Shown piece by piece: positions 34,990 to 46,725 of a DNA stretch of 64,000 nt. The position numbers and the translations under genes were made by a program. How positions within the stretch are numbered: position 1 is the first letter of the stretch; each line of letters begins with the position of its first letter. The notes beneath the pieces were generated by a model. That model was given only the letters and a program-made list of their open reading frames with translations. It ran no database searches and was not told where the DNA came from. Location: assembly GCA_039654915.1 (NCBI GenBank), contig CM077599.1, positions 74,554,001-74,618,000 of the forward strand, read 5' to 3'. Source of the stretch: Aquilaria yunnanensis. Lineage: Eukaryota > Streptophyta > Magnoliopsida > Malvales > Thymelaeaceae.

Positions 34990-35790
34990 TAAATACACTT
35001 AACCCTGAATTTATTAACCTTAGACTATAAACCTAAACCTTAACCCTAACTTTAATCCTTACCTTATCCTAACATAACCATAAACCCTAAGTTTAGACCC
35101 TAAACCCTAAACTTACTAAAACCCTAATTCCTAAATCTAAACCCTAAACTTACTAAAACCCTAATCCCTAAACCTAAACCTTAAAACCCTAAACATTTAC
35201 TTAACCTAAACCATAAGCCCTCAATTCTAATTGTAAACCTAAATTCTAAACACTAAATCCAAACCCTAATCTTAATTGAAACATTAACCGTGACCATAAA
35301 CCTAAACTCTAGCCTTAACCATATAAACCATCAATCCTAACCCTAAACTCCTAACTCTAAATCCTAAACCTAAACCCTAAAACCCTAAACATTTACTTAA
35401 CTTCAACCATAAGCCCTCAATTCTAATTGTAAATTATATATCTAAATCTAAATCCTAAACACTAAATCCAAACCCTAAGCTTAATTGAAACATTAACCCT
35501 TAACATAAACCTAAACTCTAGCCTTCACCATATAAACCATCAATCCTAACCCTAAACTTAAAACCTAAAACCCTAAATATTTACTTAACCTAAACTATAA
35601 GCCCTCAATTCTAACTGTAAACGATATATCTAAACCTAAGTCTTAAACACTGAATCCAAACCCTAAGCTTAATTGAAACATTAACCTTTACCATAAACCT
35701 AAACTCTAGCATTAACCATATAAATCATCAATCATAATCCTAAACCTTAACATTTAATCTTATTCCTAACCCTTATCCTAAACTTTAACA
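34990..35790. repeat. Degenerate telomere-like (CCCTAAA) array inside the hAT element
   Basis: Many units of AACCCTAAA and variants (ACCTAAACC, CTAATCCTAA) run head to tail. A larger period is visible: AAGCCCTCAATTCTAA appears near 35215, 35410 and 35600, so longer blocks (about 190 bp) were duplicated. This is interstitial and far from a perfect telomere. Confidence 0.8.
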
Positions 35791-36730
35791 CATAATCCTA
35801 ATCGGCTAACCCTTATTACCTTCTATATTTAATAAGTCTCACTCTCAACCTCATATTTAAGGTTTACATATTTAGTAACTTCTATTTTTTTGAAACATTT
35901 ATATTTATTAAGTTTTATATTCAAAGTCTTCCATATTTAATAAGTTTCATTCCATAATTGGGTTGCTCTAAATCAAGTAACTTTCATATTTAGTAAGTTT
36001 GATGATTTGGGTAGCAATTGTCAAAATTACAATATCGGTCCCTAAACTTCTAAGTATACTGTAATAAGGTACCTAAATTTTGAATATTTTCATTTTAGTC
36101 ACTCATAATAATTACAAAATGGGTCCCAAAACTTTTTAAATCTTTTCATTTTCACCTAAATTTTTAAAATTTTACATTTTAGCCACTAATAGACTAGTAA
36201 TAGAATAATGGTGAACTAGAGTTATATTTCATAGCAATTTCACATCAAAAGTTGGATATTATAACAAATTTGTCGAAACATAATTAAGAAAATTTTTATG
36301 AATTTCTTAATTGAACATACTATTAATTGCACCAAAAAATCAAATTATTTAATTTAAATTTTAACAAAATTTGGGGAAAAAATTGAATTGATTAAGTGAT
36401 TTCAGCTTATATATCAGGGTCTAGTAACTCGAATAAACTCGACTGATCAACCCAAGTTTGGCCCGAAACCCGAATAACCCAACCTGAACTTACCCGAGAC
36501 TAAAAGTAACCCGACCTGTATTGAACTCGAACCCAACTGAACCCGACCCAACCTGAACCCGAACCCGAAATCTGACAACCCGAACCCAAATGACCTGACC
36601 TGAACCCGACCTGGACTCAAAATCATACTAACATGATTAAACCTGAACCTAAATAACCTAACCTAAACCTGACCCGACCCACCCAATTGTCATCCCTAGT
36701 TTGATCCTCCACCTACTCTGCCTCCTCTCT

Positions 36731-36742
36731 GCTTTATATGAA
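36731..36742 (+). promoter_or_regulatory. Probable TATA box of the F-box gene
   Basis: GCTTTATATGAAG lies about 80 bp before the ATG at 36815 and is preceded by a CT-rich stretch. The hAT element ends at 36698, only about 35 bp upstream. Confidence 0.5.
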
Positions 36743-36814
36743 GACTTGGTTCCCAGTTCCCACCATCGAAACAAAAGCAAAAAATTTCTTGGGTCGCAGA
36801 AAACTTGAACGTCC

Positions 36815-37893
36815 ATGGCGGATTTGTCCCAACTCCCAACCGACTTTCTCGTCTTAGTATCTAAATGCTTTTCAGGCGACCCGAGCTCCTCCGGTTCCGG
36901 TCAGTCTGCTCCTCCTGGCGCTCCTCCCTCCCTCCCCGAACTCTTTCTCTGTTTTCTCCGAATGCCCGGCAGCCGCCGAGCGAGGAGGCCGCCATCGCCT
37001 ACTCATTCTCTCTTCAGAGAAGGAACGTCTTTCTCGTCAGTTCCCGCAATTGCAACCAGTCCTCGCTGCTAAAATCCAGCGCGGTTTTCGATGGGAAAGC
37101 GAGGATATATCGTCCATTTTTGGCCGACTAGGTCGTCTGTTCCTTCAAGAACGAAGTTCTAGATTTGATGGAATTACGAGTGCTTGAGCTGGGTCATGAT
37201 TATGTCGGCGTCATAACCATCTTCATGGATCATTTCTTGGCACCCAAGCTGACCAAGCTTGTGAGTAGGGTCGCCGTAACAAAGTTGGGAGAGGGGAGTG
37301 ATTCCTTTGCCTTGCTTGCTCACCATTTCTGTGGAGAACTTGCACTTTTCCTATCCGGAGATACGGATTGGACAATACTCAGGAACACGCACAGGGTCAC
37401 GGATATAGTATCCTTCAATGGGAAGTTTTATGCAGTTGATAAAAAAGGAAAAACTTTCATGGTTGATCAATATGCAAACTTGACCATCTTTGATCATGTT
37501 GGTTCCGAAGCCAGTGCGGATGGATCAAGGCTTTTGGTGCAATCTGGTGACCAGTTGCTACTGGTCGACATGGACAGTTCTGGTGCAGAAGGAGATGACA
37601 AGAAGGAGGTTCGCTTTCGGTGGCACAGGCTGGACGTGGAGACTAACAAATGGGAAGAGGTCATGAGCTGGAGTTTTGTTTCTAGGAGAAGTTTGGTCCT
37701 TTTCTGCATCAGCTTCACAACTTGGTTGGCTGAGAGGGAACTTCATCTATTTTGTTAAGCTCTGTGGAAGAGACGGAGGTAGGACATGCATCCATGTTTA
37801 TGATTTGGGAAGGCTGAAGTTAGTCTTTTGGAGAACTGCTCTGCTGAGTACAACTTGTTTTTGCCACCTCTTGAATGGATTGCAGCTTCTTGA
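36815..37893 (+). pseudogene. F-box/DUF295 (SKIP23-like) protein, broken
   Basis: Such proteins pair an N-terminal F-box (binding SKP1 in an SCF ubiquitin ligase) with a C-terminal DUF295 beta-propeller. The start MADLSQLPTDFLVLVSK matches the F-box opening; the rest, LLRFRSVCSSWRSSLP, continues in another frame after a short deletion near 36880. A TAG at 37129-37131 follows FLAD. The DUF295 part is open at 37165-37650 (NGKFYAVDKKGKTFMVDQ, LLLVDMDSSG, WHRLDVETNKWEEV). A frameshift near 37670 moves to FLGEVWSFSASASQLG and CIHVYDLGRLKL, and another near 37825 gives a plausible family end, LPPLEWIAAS-stop at 37893. Length fits the family. With three shifts and one stop it is a pseudogene, unless sequencing errors explain them. 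Confidence 0.8.
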
Positions 37894-38970
37894 TTCGTTA
37901 AAGAATCAACTATCAATGAATTACAATGCAAATACAGCCGGAGCAAGTAAACAACGACTTAGAAGTAATTTGTATGAATTTTTTCCTTTATTCTCATTAA
38001 TTGCAAGCCGTGCAACATCAACTAATGAAATACAACATTGAAAAGCAAGTACGCTTGGCTCAATTGTAGATAATACAAATTTTCAGTCTCTGTGAGATTG
38101 CAATATAAAAAAATCTTCCTTGAATGTCTCAAACATATCTAGTAGTCAAGCTTATAGACTGATATAGACCATTAACAAAAACAGTAAGACAAATTAAAAC
38201 ACTAATAAAACGAACACAAGGTTGGACTACTAATCCAACACAAAACTAGGCTAATAAATTATTCAAGAAGATAACTTGGATAATGATTTGAAAGGGGAAA
38301 GAAATAAAATGAAGTCATCACCCAATCCATAATTCATAAATGCCTCACCACTTATACCTGGGCCACTTTCCTTAACCCTCTTGATCACAATTCCTCTAAT
38401 AACAATCAATTTCAAAATAGACTGCTTAGATCTGATCATCATAAAACATCCAATGAACCAGACGATGCTCTTATCAATAATGGTGAAGGAGTTTCATGGA
38501 AGAGGAAAAAGGAAGTAGTGAAAAAATATAAATGATGAGGCCGATTGAGGATAATCACATAAAATAATGATAATAAACCAATCAACAAAACTACTTATAT
38601 CCAAATCTGACTAAATACACATAGAATAAAGGAAAAAAAAGATAGAGACTTGAGATAAGCGGTAGCTATGTTGTCGAGTCGTATGTATGTGTTTGTCACT
38701 CCTGGAAACAATGACATGGTATACTATAATAAATGTATATGCCTTTGTTACATAGCCCGTAGCTTTATGGGAGAGCCACATTGTACTATCGTCTTTCCTA
38801 AATGTTTAATATGTTTACATTTTTTTTTCAAAATGCTCCTGTTCATGTACCCTCTGTAATTATAAGATGGGATGATCTACTCCTTTAGCTTTCCTTTGTT
38901 AGAGATTTCCAACATAAATTTTCCTCTTTCCCTTTCAACCCCCCATTATTTTATGTCATACGTAGGGGCA
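37894..38970. other. Intergenic, AT-rich, no gene seen
   Basis: Likely includes the 3' region of the F-box pseudogene. No repeat with recognisable ends and no coding frame with a domain was found. Confidence 0.4.
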
Positions 38971-38974
38971 CTCT

Positions 38975-39431
38975 AGAAACCATTATCCTCCTGCTAAATG
39001 GGATATCTTCGTTACTGATGGAGTCAAGTGCAGATCCAATGGCCTCAGTGCACTGCTAGGGTATGGTTAGGCTTGGATGCTTTTCCCAGATTGCATAAAG
39101 ACATTCTCATTCTTAGGTATGAATTTATTCTAAAGGTTGAACTATGGGCAATCTATGGAGCTCTATTATTTACTAGGCCAATAACATCATGTCTATAACA
39201 ATCCTTAGAAATTGTTCTCAAGCTATACAAGTGCTATATGGTACTTTTCCTGTCAATGCTACCATTATGAATTTTATATATACAAAACATGGTGGACATG
39301 CTGAACTCCATACAGTGTTACTCAGTGATCTTGGTCCTAAAATCTAGGGTTTCTCTCGCTCATAAAATTGCTACTTCTTTGTTTCCTTAACTTTCTTGCT
39401 TATGTTTTTGTTTTTTATTACAAAAAAAAAC
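38975..39431 (+). pseudogene. LINE 3' end remnant (RNase H-like)
   Basis: Broken frames suggest the RNase H domain found at the 3' end of plant LINEs: DGVKCRSNGLSALLG (about 39019-39060), then a VELWAIYGALLFTRPIT-like run (about 39136-39190) and a distant VSLAHKIATSLF segment near 39350. An A-run (39420-39429) could be the poly(A) tail. Several stops and shifts separate the parts, so this is a modest-confidence call. Confidence 0.35.
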
Positions 39432-40740
39432 ATGTTTACCTTTTACATAGTTTAAAAAATTATGAAAATGAAATCTACACATAATGACGCATTCACTTGG
39501 CTGCCAACAAATTTCAATTGCTATAGCCTAAAAAATGGGCATCTATAAATTGAAAAAGGCATTACATCAAAAATGAAAAAAGGAAAATATATATATATAA
39601 GAAGATCTCATTTTTTTAAAAAAATTTGAAAACATAGTAATAATGATCATTTAAAAGATGCATATATTCCCAACAATAAATACAAACATTGCAAGATAAT
39701 GTGTTCCAATTCTAAAGCAAAGGAAGAGAACAGGGAGGTTAGCATTTGAACTAGTTAACAGTTCTACAGAAATGGTTCTATGAATTTGACACTACAAGGG
39801 AGATTCATAGGAGCGATTAAAACGAGCTACTGAAATTCAGCTACTAGCAGCACTCAGCTGCTAATCAGTAGCTGGAAAGTGGCACACACAAAGCGAGCAA
39901 CTGAGTTACAACTAAAGCTATTTAGTCATTCTCAATTCAATCAGTATAGTCACTCGTTGTCATGTTCAACCACTAGTCATTAGCTCGATTCAAAATATTT
40001 TGAAAATCAATCTTTCGGCAATGGTTTAACAAAATTTAGTTGCTAGTTCAGTTATTCATACAAACAAAACCCATGCTTTTGCCCCCCCCCCCACATTCTT
40101 CCTCATTTTTCCTCATTCCTTCTCCTCCTCCTTCCTCATTCTTCCTTTTCCTTCATCTTTTTCTATTTCTTTCTTATCCTCTCCTCTTGGTCTCTTTAGC
40201 TCCAAGGCCTTCTTTCCACTGTAACTTCTCTCAGTATTTGTTTGTCATGCATGTGTGAGAAAAGGAAAAAGATGTGACTATGTAAGGTAGGGATTAGAAG
40301 CAAATTAAGTCAAAGGGCTATGATTTAGGGGTGCCAATTCGAGTAGTTGGTGGTCACCTTTAACCCTTGTCATGTCTTGCTCATCCATAGTCACCCAAGC
40401 TTATATTCTGTTGCCTGACTTGGTATCCACCAGCATGACAAGGTTCATGAAGGCCAAAGCCCCTACCTCAATCTGCACTGGAAAATTTAACTTTCATACT
40501 ATTTTAAATAATTATAAAAATTAATTAATTAAATATTTGTATATGTATGGCCAAAATGCCTATTACTCCCCTAGACTTTATTGAATTGGACAGTTTGCAC
40601 CCTGGACTACTAGTCACATTAGCTCGATCTTTTAACTTTGTAAAATCAGTTAGTTTGGCCCTTCAACTCAAAGATGAGCTCACATGAGATCACACTTGGT
40701 TAGGATACTATAACTAGTTAAACGGAACAGCAATGGATGG
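39432..40740. other. Intergenic, simple repeats
   Basis: Contains (TA)n at about 39588-39600, a C-run (40081-40092) followed by a long CT-rich stretch to about 40200, and a CACTA-like terminus CACTACAAGGGAG at 39792 with no identified partner. No gene is called. Confidence 0.4.
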
Positions 40741-41089
40741 GTAGGCCATGGCAAGAAAAAAGGTCATGGTTCACACACAAGATTTTGGACATTTGGGAAA
40801 TTGGGGATGCTTGTGGTTTGGAAAAACAAAAATAATTAAGTCCCTCTTTGCTTGTCTGGCCATTCAAAGTTTCAATAGAGCAATTGAAAAGAAAAGAGTG
40901 TTGTCATCATCTAGGTTCCACACAGCACTTCTAACTAGGGTGGGACCATTAAAGCTGTTGGTGCATGTGCAAAGGTGAGTGAAATCAATTTTCTACTTAT
41001 TTCTTTGTTGACCAACGTACATTGGTTTAGGGTTATGTGGGTCTATAAGTGATGAGGAATAATGAAGCAACAATGGGACATGGGTTATT

Positions 41090-41565
41090 TTAGGGAAACT
41101 TACAATTAGACCCAAAGATTTGCCTTAACTACCTACAATTTGGCCCATTTATTTTTTAAAACCTACACTTTGCCCCTATTTATTTTACATTATTCAATAA
41201 CAACTTCTAAAATTGTAATTTAAACTGTATGATAGTCAGCTTCTAGTAATTTTAATCTTTTTAAATTTTTTTTATAGTTAATAGACATTGTAAATGATCA
41301 ATTTTTTCTTTCTATAAATGCATTTTCCTTCCTATGAATGAATATCAATATTTTTTAAAGGTCAATTAGCTGTGAAAAAAATATATCAAAATCTTGAAAT
41401 TACTGAAACGTAAATATTAACTAATTTAAATTAGGGTTTTAGAAGCTGTTGTAAACACTGTAAATAAATGATGGGGTAAAATGTAGGTTTCTGAAAATAG
41501 AGAGGCAAAGTGTAGAGTAGACTAAATCATAAGGGGGTTAGTGGAACAAGATAGGTGAATAGTTT
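41090..41565. mobile_element. Inverted-repeat MITE-like element
   Basis: The left half (GGGAAACTTACAATTAGACC, ACCTACACTTTGCCCC, CAATAACAACTTCTAAAAT) is matched in inverse by the right half (ATTTTAGAAGCTG-like, GGGGTAAAATGTAGGTTT, CAAAGTGTAGA, CATAAGGGGGTTAG), folding into a long imperfect stem. A related half lies at 14925-15110. Ends and target duplication were not fixed. Confidence 0.5.
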
Positions 41566-41741
41566 TTACTGTTTCAAATGTTGTTAAATGCTTGTTTAGG
41601 CCAATGGGAAATAGAATGGAATGCGTATTGAGTAACACTAGTGAGGTCTTAATGTCTAGGAAAATGGGTGTGTCAATTTGAATTATGTGTTAAATAGTTA
41701 AATGACTAAGATGAATTGTTTTTTTGTTGTTCCTTTTGCAG

Positions 41742-42960
41742 ATGTCCAACGAAGTAGTTATCTAACTTTTTTATGGTGGTGTACTAATTAAGAAGCCCAC
41801 AGTGAAGTATTTGTAATTTGACATCAATGAAAATAAGGTTGACAAAGAAAAATTCTCCCTACTATCAATCAATGGTATGTTTGAAGACTTGGGATATAAG
41901 GATGTCGATATGAAATCAACATACTTAAAAAATCCATCTTAACCCCTGAGTGCAAGCCTAAAGTGTATAAGTGACAATAGTAGTTTGTTGGAAATGTTAT
42001 TTTGTGGTTTTAGGGTAGTTAGAGTTGAATTATACATTGAACACACTGATGAGTGGTTGAGCAATAATAATAAGGTGTTACTTAACCCCTTTAAATGGGC
42101 CACCAGTGAAACAGAAGCACAAGCCTTGGTTGAAGGATTTGTCGCTTGCCATGAAGATAAAAGCACTTGGGTGACCAAGCATCTTATTAAAAGTGAGGAA
42201 GGTAGTGAGAACAGTGATGAAAGTGGAGGCTCAGATGATGATGTTGGTGAAGATTTAGTGAAAGGGTGTGAGCTTGAATTGAATGGGATTGACAATACAC
42301 TATGTGGACGTGAAGATGAAAAATTAAGGTTATGAATATAGAAGGTTAATAGCTTCTTCACCACACTACCAAGATTAGGAAAAGGTTAAAAAAATCATGG
42401 AGTTGGTGAAGATGAAGTCGAGATACATGATGAGGTAAATGGGCTGGACAAGTTGGATAATGGAAACCTATACTCATCAAAAGATGATGGTGAAATAGTT
42501 TTACGGAGAAGAAGACATTGATTCCCAAGGTTTGATGAGAAAGCAAAAGAAGTAAAGTTCTTTGTAAGATTGGTTTTTAAAGATCATAAACAGGTGAAAG
42601 AGCCTTGAAGAGGTATTATATCAATGAAAAGCATGACATCTTGTTCCTTAAGAATGAATCTTCAAGGATAAGGGTTTGCTACAAAGATACAAAGTGCCTT
42701 AGTTATTGTTTGTTTCTTATGAGGAACACCATAGTAAGAAGTGTTTTATGGTGAGAAAGTACATTGACCAACATGATTGTAGCAAGGTTTCAAAATTTAT
42801 GATGCAAAAATAGTTATGGATTGTAGAAACTTATGAAGGTTTGATATGTACTCACCCAGAAGTGAATTTGCGTTATATACAAAACAAAATTATAAGTAAA
42901 TCACAAATTGATATGTCAAGGAATCAATACAAGCTATAGAAAGCTGCAGGTGTAGAGTAT
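41742..42960 (+). pseudogene. Second MULE transposase, N-terminal fragment
   Basis: After a TTTTGCAG acceptor the frame MSNEVVI, FYGGVLIKKPTVKYL and MFEDLGYKDVDMK corresponds to the PB1-like N-terminal domain of plant MULE proteins, ending VVRVELYIEHTDEW. An acidic stretch follows (42180-42330). The DNA-binding region is readable further on: VKFFVRLVFKDHKQVKE (42550-42600), KRYYINEKHDILFLKNESS, and RKYIDQHDCSKVSKF (42755-42800). The catalytic DDE and SWIM regions are missing after about 42960. Stops at about 41765, 41818, 41939 and 42335 show it is dead. A possible 5' exon (40748-40975, ending at GTGAGT) precedes it. It differs from the transposase at 49061. Confidence 0.7.
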
Positions 42961-43655
42961 AGAAGGTTATCCTAATGCTAAATCATTCCGACTATAGGCT
43001 AATCCCACTCAAGAAACCGTCTTAGGTACAAACAAACTGTTTCATATCACTTTACACAACTATATTGTTTTGTCAATAAACTTCTAGTCTGCTTCTGCAA
43101 TGTTTTTGTAGTTCCAACTAACTGAACAAGAAGGTTAGCTTACTCGAACTCATCAAAGAAGAATACTATGTGAACTGAGAGCTAACAATCATATTAGCAT
43201 AGAAGGACCAACTTTTCAACAATGAAGAAGCTACAAAATTAAAGGCTATTAAGTATAAGGCTTGGTTATATAGTTTTTTGTGTTAGAAACTTCGTCAAAA
43301 ATAAAACTATCTTTTTTTGATAGAATGTGCAATTGTAGAAATTGTAGCCGAATTGTTTGAGGCATTGTTTCTGTTGGCTATGTAATAGATGCTACTAGAT
43401 ATAAGGAGTACTGTGTTGTATATGCAAAAATTGCATGTTGTCCTTTTTGCAGAACATTTATGATGCAAATGCCAAATAATGATATTTTTTCATATATATG
43501 ATATTTCTTAGCTTCTTTCTTGCATTTCCTTTTTTATTTGTACCATATCAATTAAAGGTTGTTGCATCCTATTTATTGATCACTAGGCTTCCGTAACCAA
43601 CTTATATGCAGTTTTTGTTAAGCACTTCAATAACAAGTAACTTTCTTGCAGGTAT
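42961..43655. other. Intergenic, no gene seen
   Basis: Downstream of the MULE fragment the reading frames lose similarity. No terminal inverted repeat for that MULE was identified. Confidence 0.35.
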
Positions 43656-44139
43656 CACTACAACCCAAATGCAAAATCATGACTGCAAATCCAGTCACGT
43701 TTCAGTTGCAATATTGGCCAGAAACGACTACTTAGCTACTGCGAAGGGCAATCACAGTTTTGTCGCGATTGAATCTCGACTATAAAAAGTGACTAAAACA
43801 CTCAATTAAGAATCAGTCAAGAAGATTTTGGGTCACCCCAAATCTTGTGACTGACTACTTCAGTCACTACTATGGTTAGTCAGGAATTTTATCATTTAAA
43901 CAAAATACATTATTATATAATATAATTGTTAATTAATTAAAATTATTTAATTTAATTGGTTATTTACTTTATTTGTTATTTAATTGATAGTTACATTAAT
44001 TTGGTATGAATATTAACTTATTTTAATTATTAATAAAAAATTATCAAATAATGAAATTAAAATACAAAATAATCAGATCTGGGAACAAAAGCCAAGGAAA
44101 TCGATCAGATCAATGGACAACGGCCGAGGAACAACAGCT

Positions 44140-44460
44140 AGCTATGAATGCCGAGGAGGCAAGGCGAGGCGAACAACAAGGCTAGGAAGAGGGACGAGCG
44201 ATGGCGATGGTGAGGAAGCGAATGAGTGATGGCGAGGTGAGGAGGCGAATGGCGAGGAGGGGAACGAACGATGATGACAGTGAGGCAAATGACAAGGTGA
44301 ACGGGAGATGGTGACGGTGAAGAGGTGAACAGCCTATGGCAACGACGAAAAGGTGAATGGGTGAGGGTGAAGCGATAAGGCAAATGAGCAATGGTGACGA
44401 TAAGGAGGCGGATAGCGAGGAGGCAAACGAGCAATGGTTATGCAACAATTGCAGAGTGAA
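44140..44460. repeat. Purine-rich degenerate minisatellite
   Basis: Imperfect units such as GGCGAGGAGGCGAA and GATGGCGA-GGTGAGG recur in this stretch. The long open frames on the opposite strand follow from this composition and do not indicate a gene. Confidence 0.55.
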
Positions 44461-44696
44461 GGCAGCTGAAAGATGAGGCAAGAACGATAAGGTGGGAAAA
44501 GGCCGAAGAAGAGGGAGAACGACCGAAAGATAAAGGAGAATGGCAGAGGGGTTGGGCGGCTAAAAGATGAGGGATAAGAGGCTATGGGTATATGAGGGAG
44601 AACTGGTTAAGACATGAGATATGAAGGCATATATTGTTAGGGTTAGGTTGAGTCTGCATTAGGTTGGCTTAATAGGCATTTTTCTATGAGCTGGGT

Positions 44697-44697
<1 letters not shown>

Positions 44698-44756
<59 letters not shown>

Positions 44757-44782
44757 GTTATTATTATTATTATTATTATTAT
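44698..44782. repeat. (TAA)n followed by (TTA)n: palindromic microsatellite
   Basis: About 59 bp of TAA units is followed after GT by about 25 bp of TTA units, so the arms can pair into a perfect AT-only stem of about 24 bp. Further (CA)n, (TA)n and (GT)n tracts follow up to about 44980. Confidence 0.9.
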
Positions 44783-45129
44783 ACAGTACATTATACGCAC
44801 ACACACACACAATAATGTATTATAATGTTATTATATTCATATATGTATAAATATATGATATATACATCATATATATGTTTATCATTATATAAATATAAAT
44901 ACATTCATATATATATGACATATATGATATGTGTTAATATAAATAAAAATATATATAAATATGTGTGTGTGTGTGTGGTACAACCATGAATATATATAGG
45001 TTCATGAAATTTTCTCCATATATAAAATAGAAAAAACTATATCACAAACAAGGAAGTTATTATTATAGACAGAACAATACAGTTATTCTTATCATTCTTT
45101 GAAATGTCAATAATTATGTAACACAACCA

Positions 45130-45780
45130 AAAATACAAACCTTAAACCCGAAACCCTAACCCTAATCCTACATACCTAAACCCTAAATATAAACCATAAA
45201 CTTTAAACCCTAATTCTAGATACCTAACTCCTAAACCTAACTACCATTAGCCATAAATCCTAAATACAAACCCTAAACCCTAGTTTTATATCCCTAAACC
45301 CTAAAGTCTAAACCTAATCCACCATTAACCCTAAACCTTAAACCCTAAATACAAAACCCAAACCCTAAATTTTAATGCCCTAATGCTTAATTCAAAACCC
45401 TTAAACCCTTAAAAACCTTAAATCTTAATTTTTATATCCCTAAATCCTACAAAAATTCCTAATCCCAAAACCATAAAAAAATCTCCAAATTAACCCTAAA
45501 AAAAATCCCAAAACCTTAATATTGAAGTAATTTAATACCCTTACCCTATCTAGTATAATTCCATATCCCTAAACACTAATTTCAAACCCTATACCCTAAA
45601 TAAAAATCCCAAACTCTAAATGTATATCCAATACCTTTAACACCGTAAAACCCTAAATCCTAATTCTATATAACCCTGAAAAAAATCTTAAACCTTAAAC
45701 CCTAAAAAAAATCCCAATACATATATCTTAAACTCTAAAAAAAATCAAAACCCTAAAAAACCCTAAACCCCTAAATCAAC
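45130..45780. repeat. Degenerate telomere-like (CCCTAAA) array
   Basis: Repeated AAACCCTAAA, ACCCTAATCC and related units, degrading toward the right into AAAAAATCCC and CTTAAATC variants. It is the second such array in the window and also lies inside a probable DNA transposon. Confidence 0.75.
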
Positions 45781-46725
45781 TCAGCCACTGAAAAGACGAC
45801 TATAGTCAAATTGGGCACCTAAAAAACTGATTGAAGGGTGAATGCAATCACATCCAGGAAAAGTTACCGACTGAAAGGTGACTGCAAGGTGGGTGAAAAT
45901 TTACTGATTGAAAGGCGACTGCAAGGTGGGTGACTGAAACATTTAGTTTGCCAATAGTCATGATAAAAAGAATACCTTTTTTTAATTCAAACTGATTAAT
46001 GACTGCCATGTATCGTGATTGACTTTCAATTGCCTTTTTTGTTACAATTTTACATCTGTGTTATAGTGCTCTAAATTGCATGAAAGTGAGTGACAAGGTT
46101 CAACCAGTTTTTTTGCAAATCTTGATCAATTCAAACTGGTTGTTAAGATTCAGTTTCCCCTCACACATAATTTTGAATGAACGCATTTACTTCACATTAG
46201 CAATTTGATTTAATACAATGGCATTCCACCCTAATGCAACTTGGCTCAATACAAAAGCAAGCTGCCCCCATTTTTTTATGACCGAACAACCAAAACCAAC
46301 TTACGTTTACACTCATAGCATTCACTACACATTAACCAAACCATCAATACAACAATCATTATATGTAGCAGCCTTTCATTCCACCATTATACTCACTAGA
46401 TCCTATTCAATAACCCAACCACAAATACAACAACCAAGACACACATATTTGCTTAGTTGATCAACATCCCTTTGAACTTGAACCAACATCCACTTTTCTG
46501 TTGTCTTCGCATTCCCTCTGTTCATTTCAGTTTCAGACTCCCCTTCATTTGCTTAACAACTCGTTTGACAAGTGTGAAAACCCATTTCAGTTGTAGTGTA
46601 ACGGCCTCTTCACTATTTTTAACAAAAACACACATGACTCTATTAAATGGTCCAATTATGTCAATCACATCAAGGGCACTATAAGGTCTATTTGAAGCAA
46701 ACATCATTAACAAGGGTCTAGCAAA

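Larger units (their letters stand above)
29510..36698 (-). mobile_element. hAT element (BED/RICESLEEPER type), 7.2 kb
   Basis: Ends are TAGGGGTGGCAAA and, inverted, TAGGGATGACAAT, a typical hAT terminal repeat. The 8-bp target duplication is GTTTGGTC (29502-29509) and GTTTGATC (36699-36706), one mismatch. Both ends carry subterminal arrays of ACCCGA/CCCGAACC units (29530-29720 and 36420-36680). The minus-strand transposase occupies 30704-32835. About 800 bp of degenerate telomere-like repeat lies at 34990-35790. The element sits immediately upstream of an F-box gene. Confidence 0.88.
43656..46598. mobile_element. Probable CACTA-type non-autonomous element
   Basis: The left end CACTACAACCCAAATG and the inverted right end CACTACAACTGAAATG agree at 14 of 16 bases. 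Flanking trinucleotides are TAT and TAA, a near match for a 3-bp duplication. Subterminal units (GTGACTGAAAGGCGACTGCA, 45860-45930; TCAGTCACTAC-type units, 43820-43890) fit a CACTA. It holds a purine-rich minisatellite (44140-44460), an (AAT)n/(ATT)n hairpin, (TA)n/(CA)n tracts and a telomere-like array. No transposase was seen. Confidence 0.5.

Noticed and set aside
40081..40258. Open frame of 72 codons in CT-rich DNA
   Set aside because: Low-complexity sequence rich in Ser, Phe, Leu and Pro after a C-run; composition explains it.
44138..44481. Two overlapping 98-99-codon minus-strand open frames
   Set aside because: They arise from the purine-rich minisatellite and show no domain.
39792..46598. 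A 6.8-kb CACTA element starting at CACTACAAGGGAG
   Set aside because: The left terminus at 43656 matches the right end far better; nothing beyond CACTACAA supports the start at 39792.
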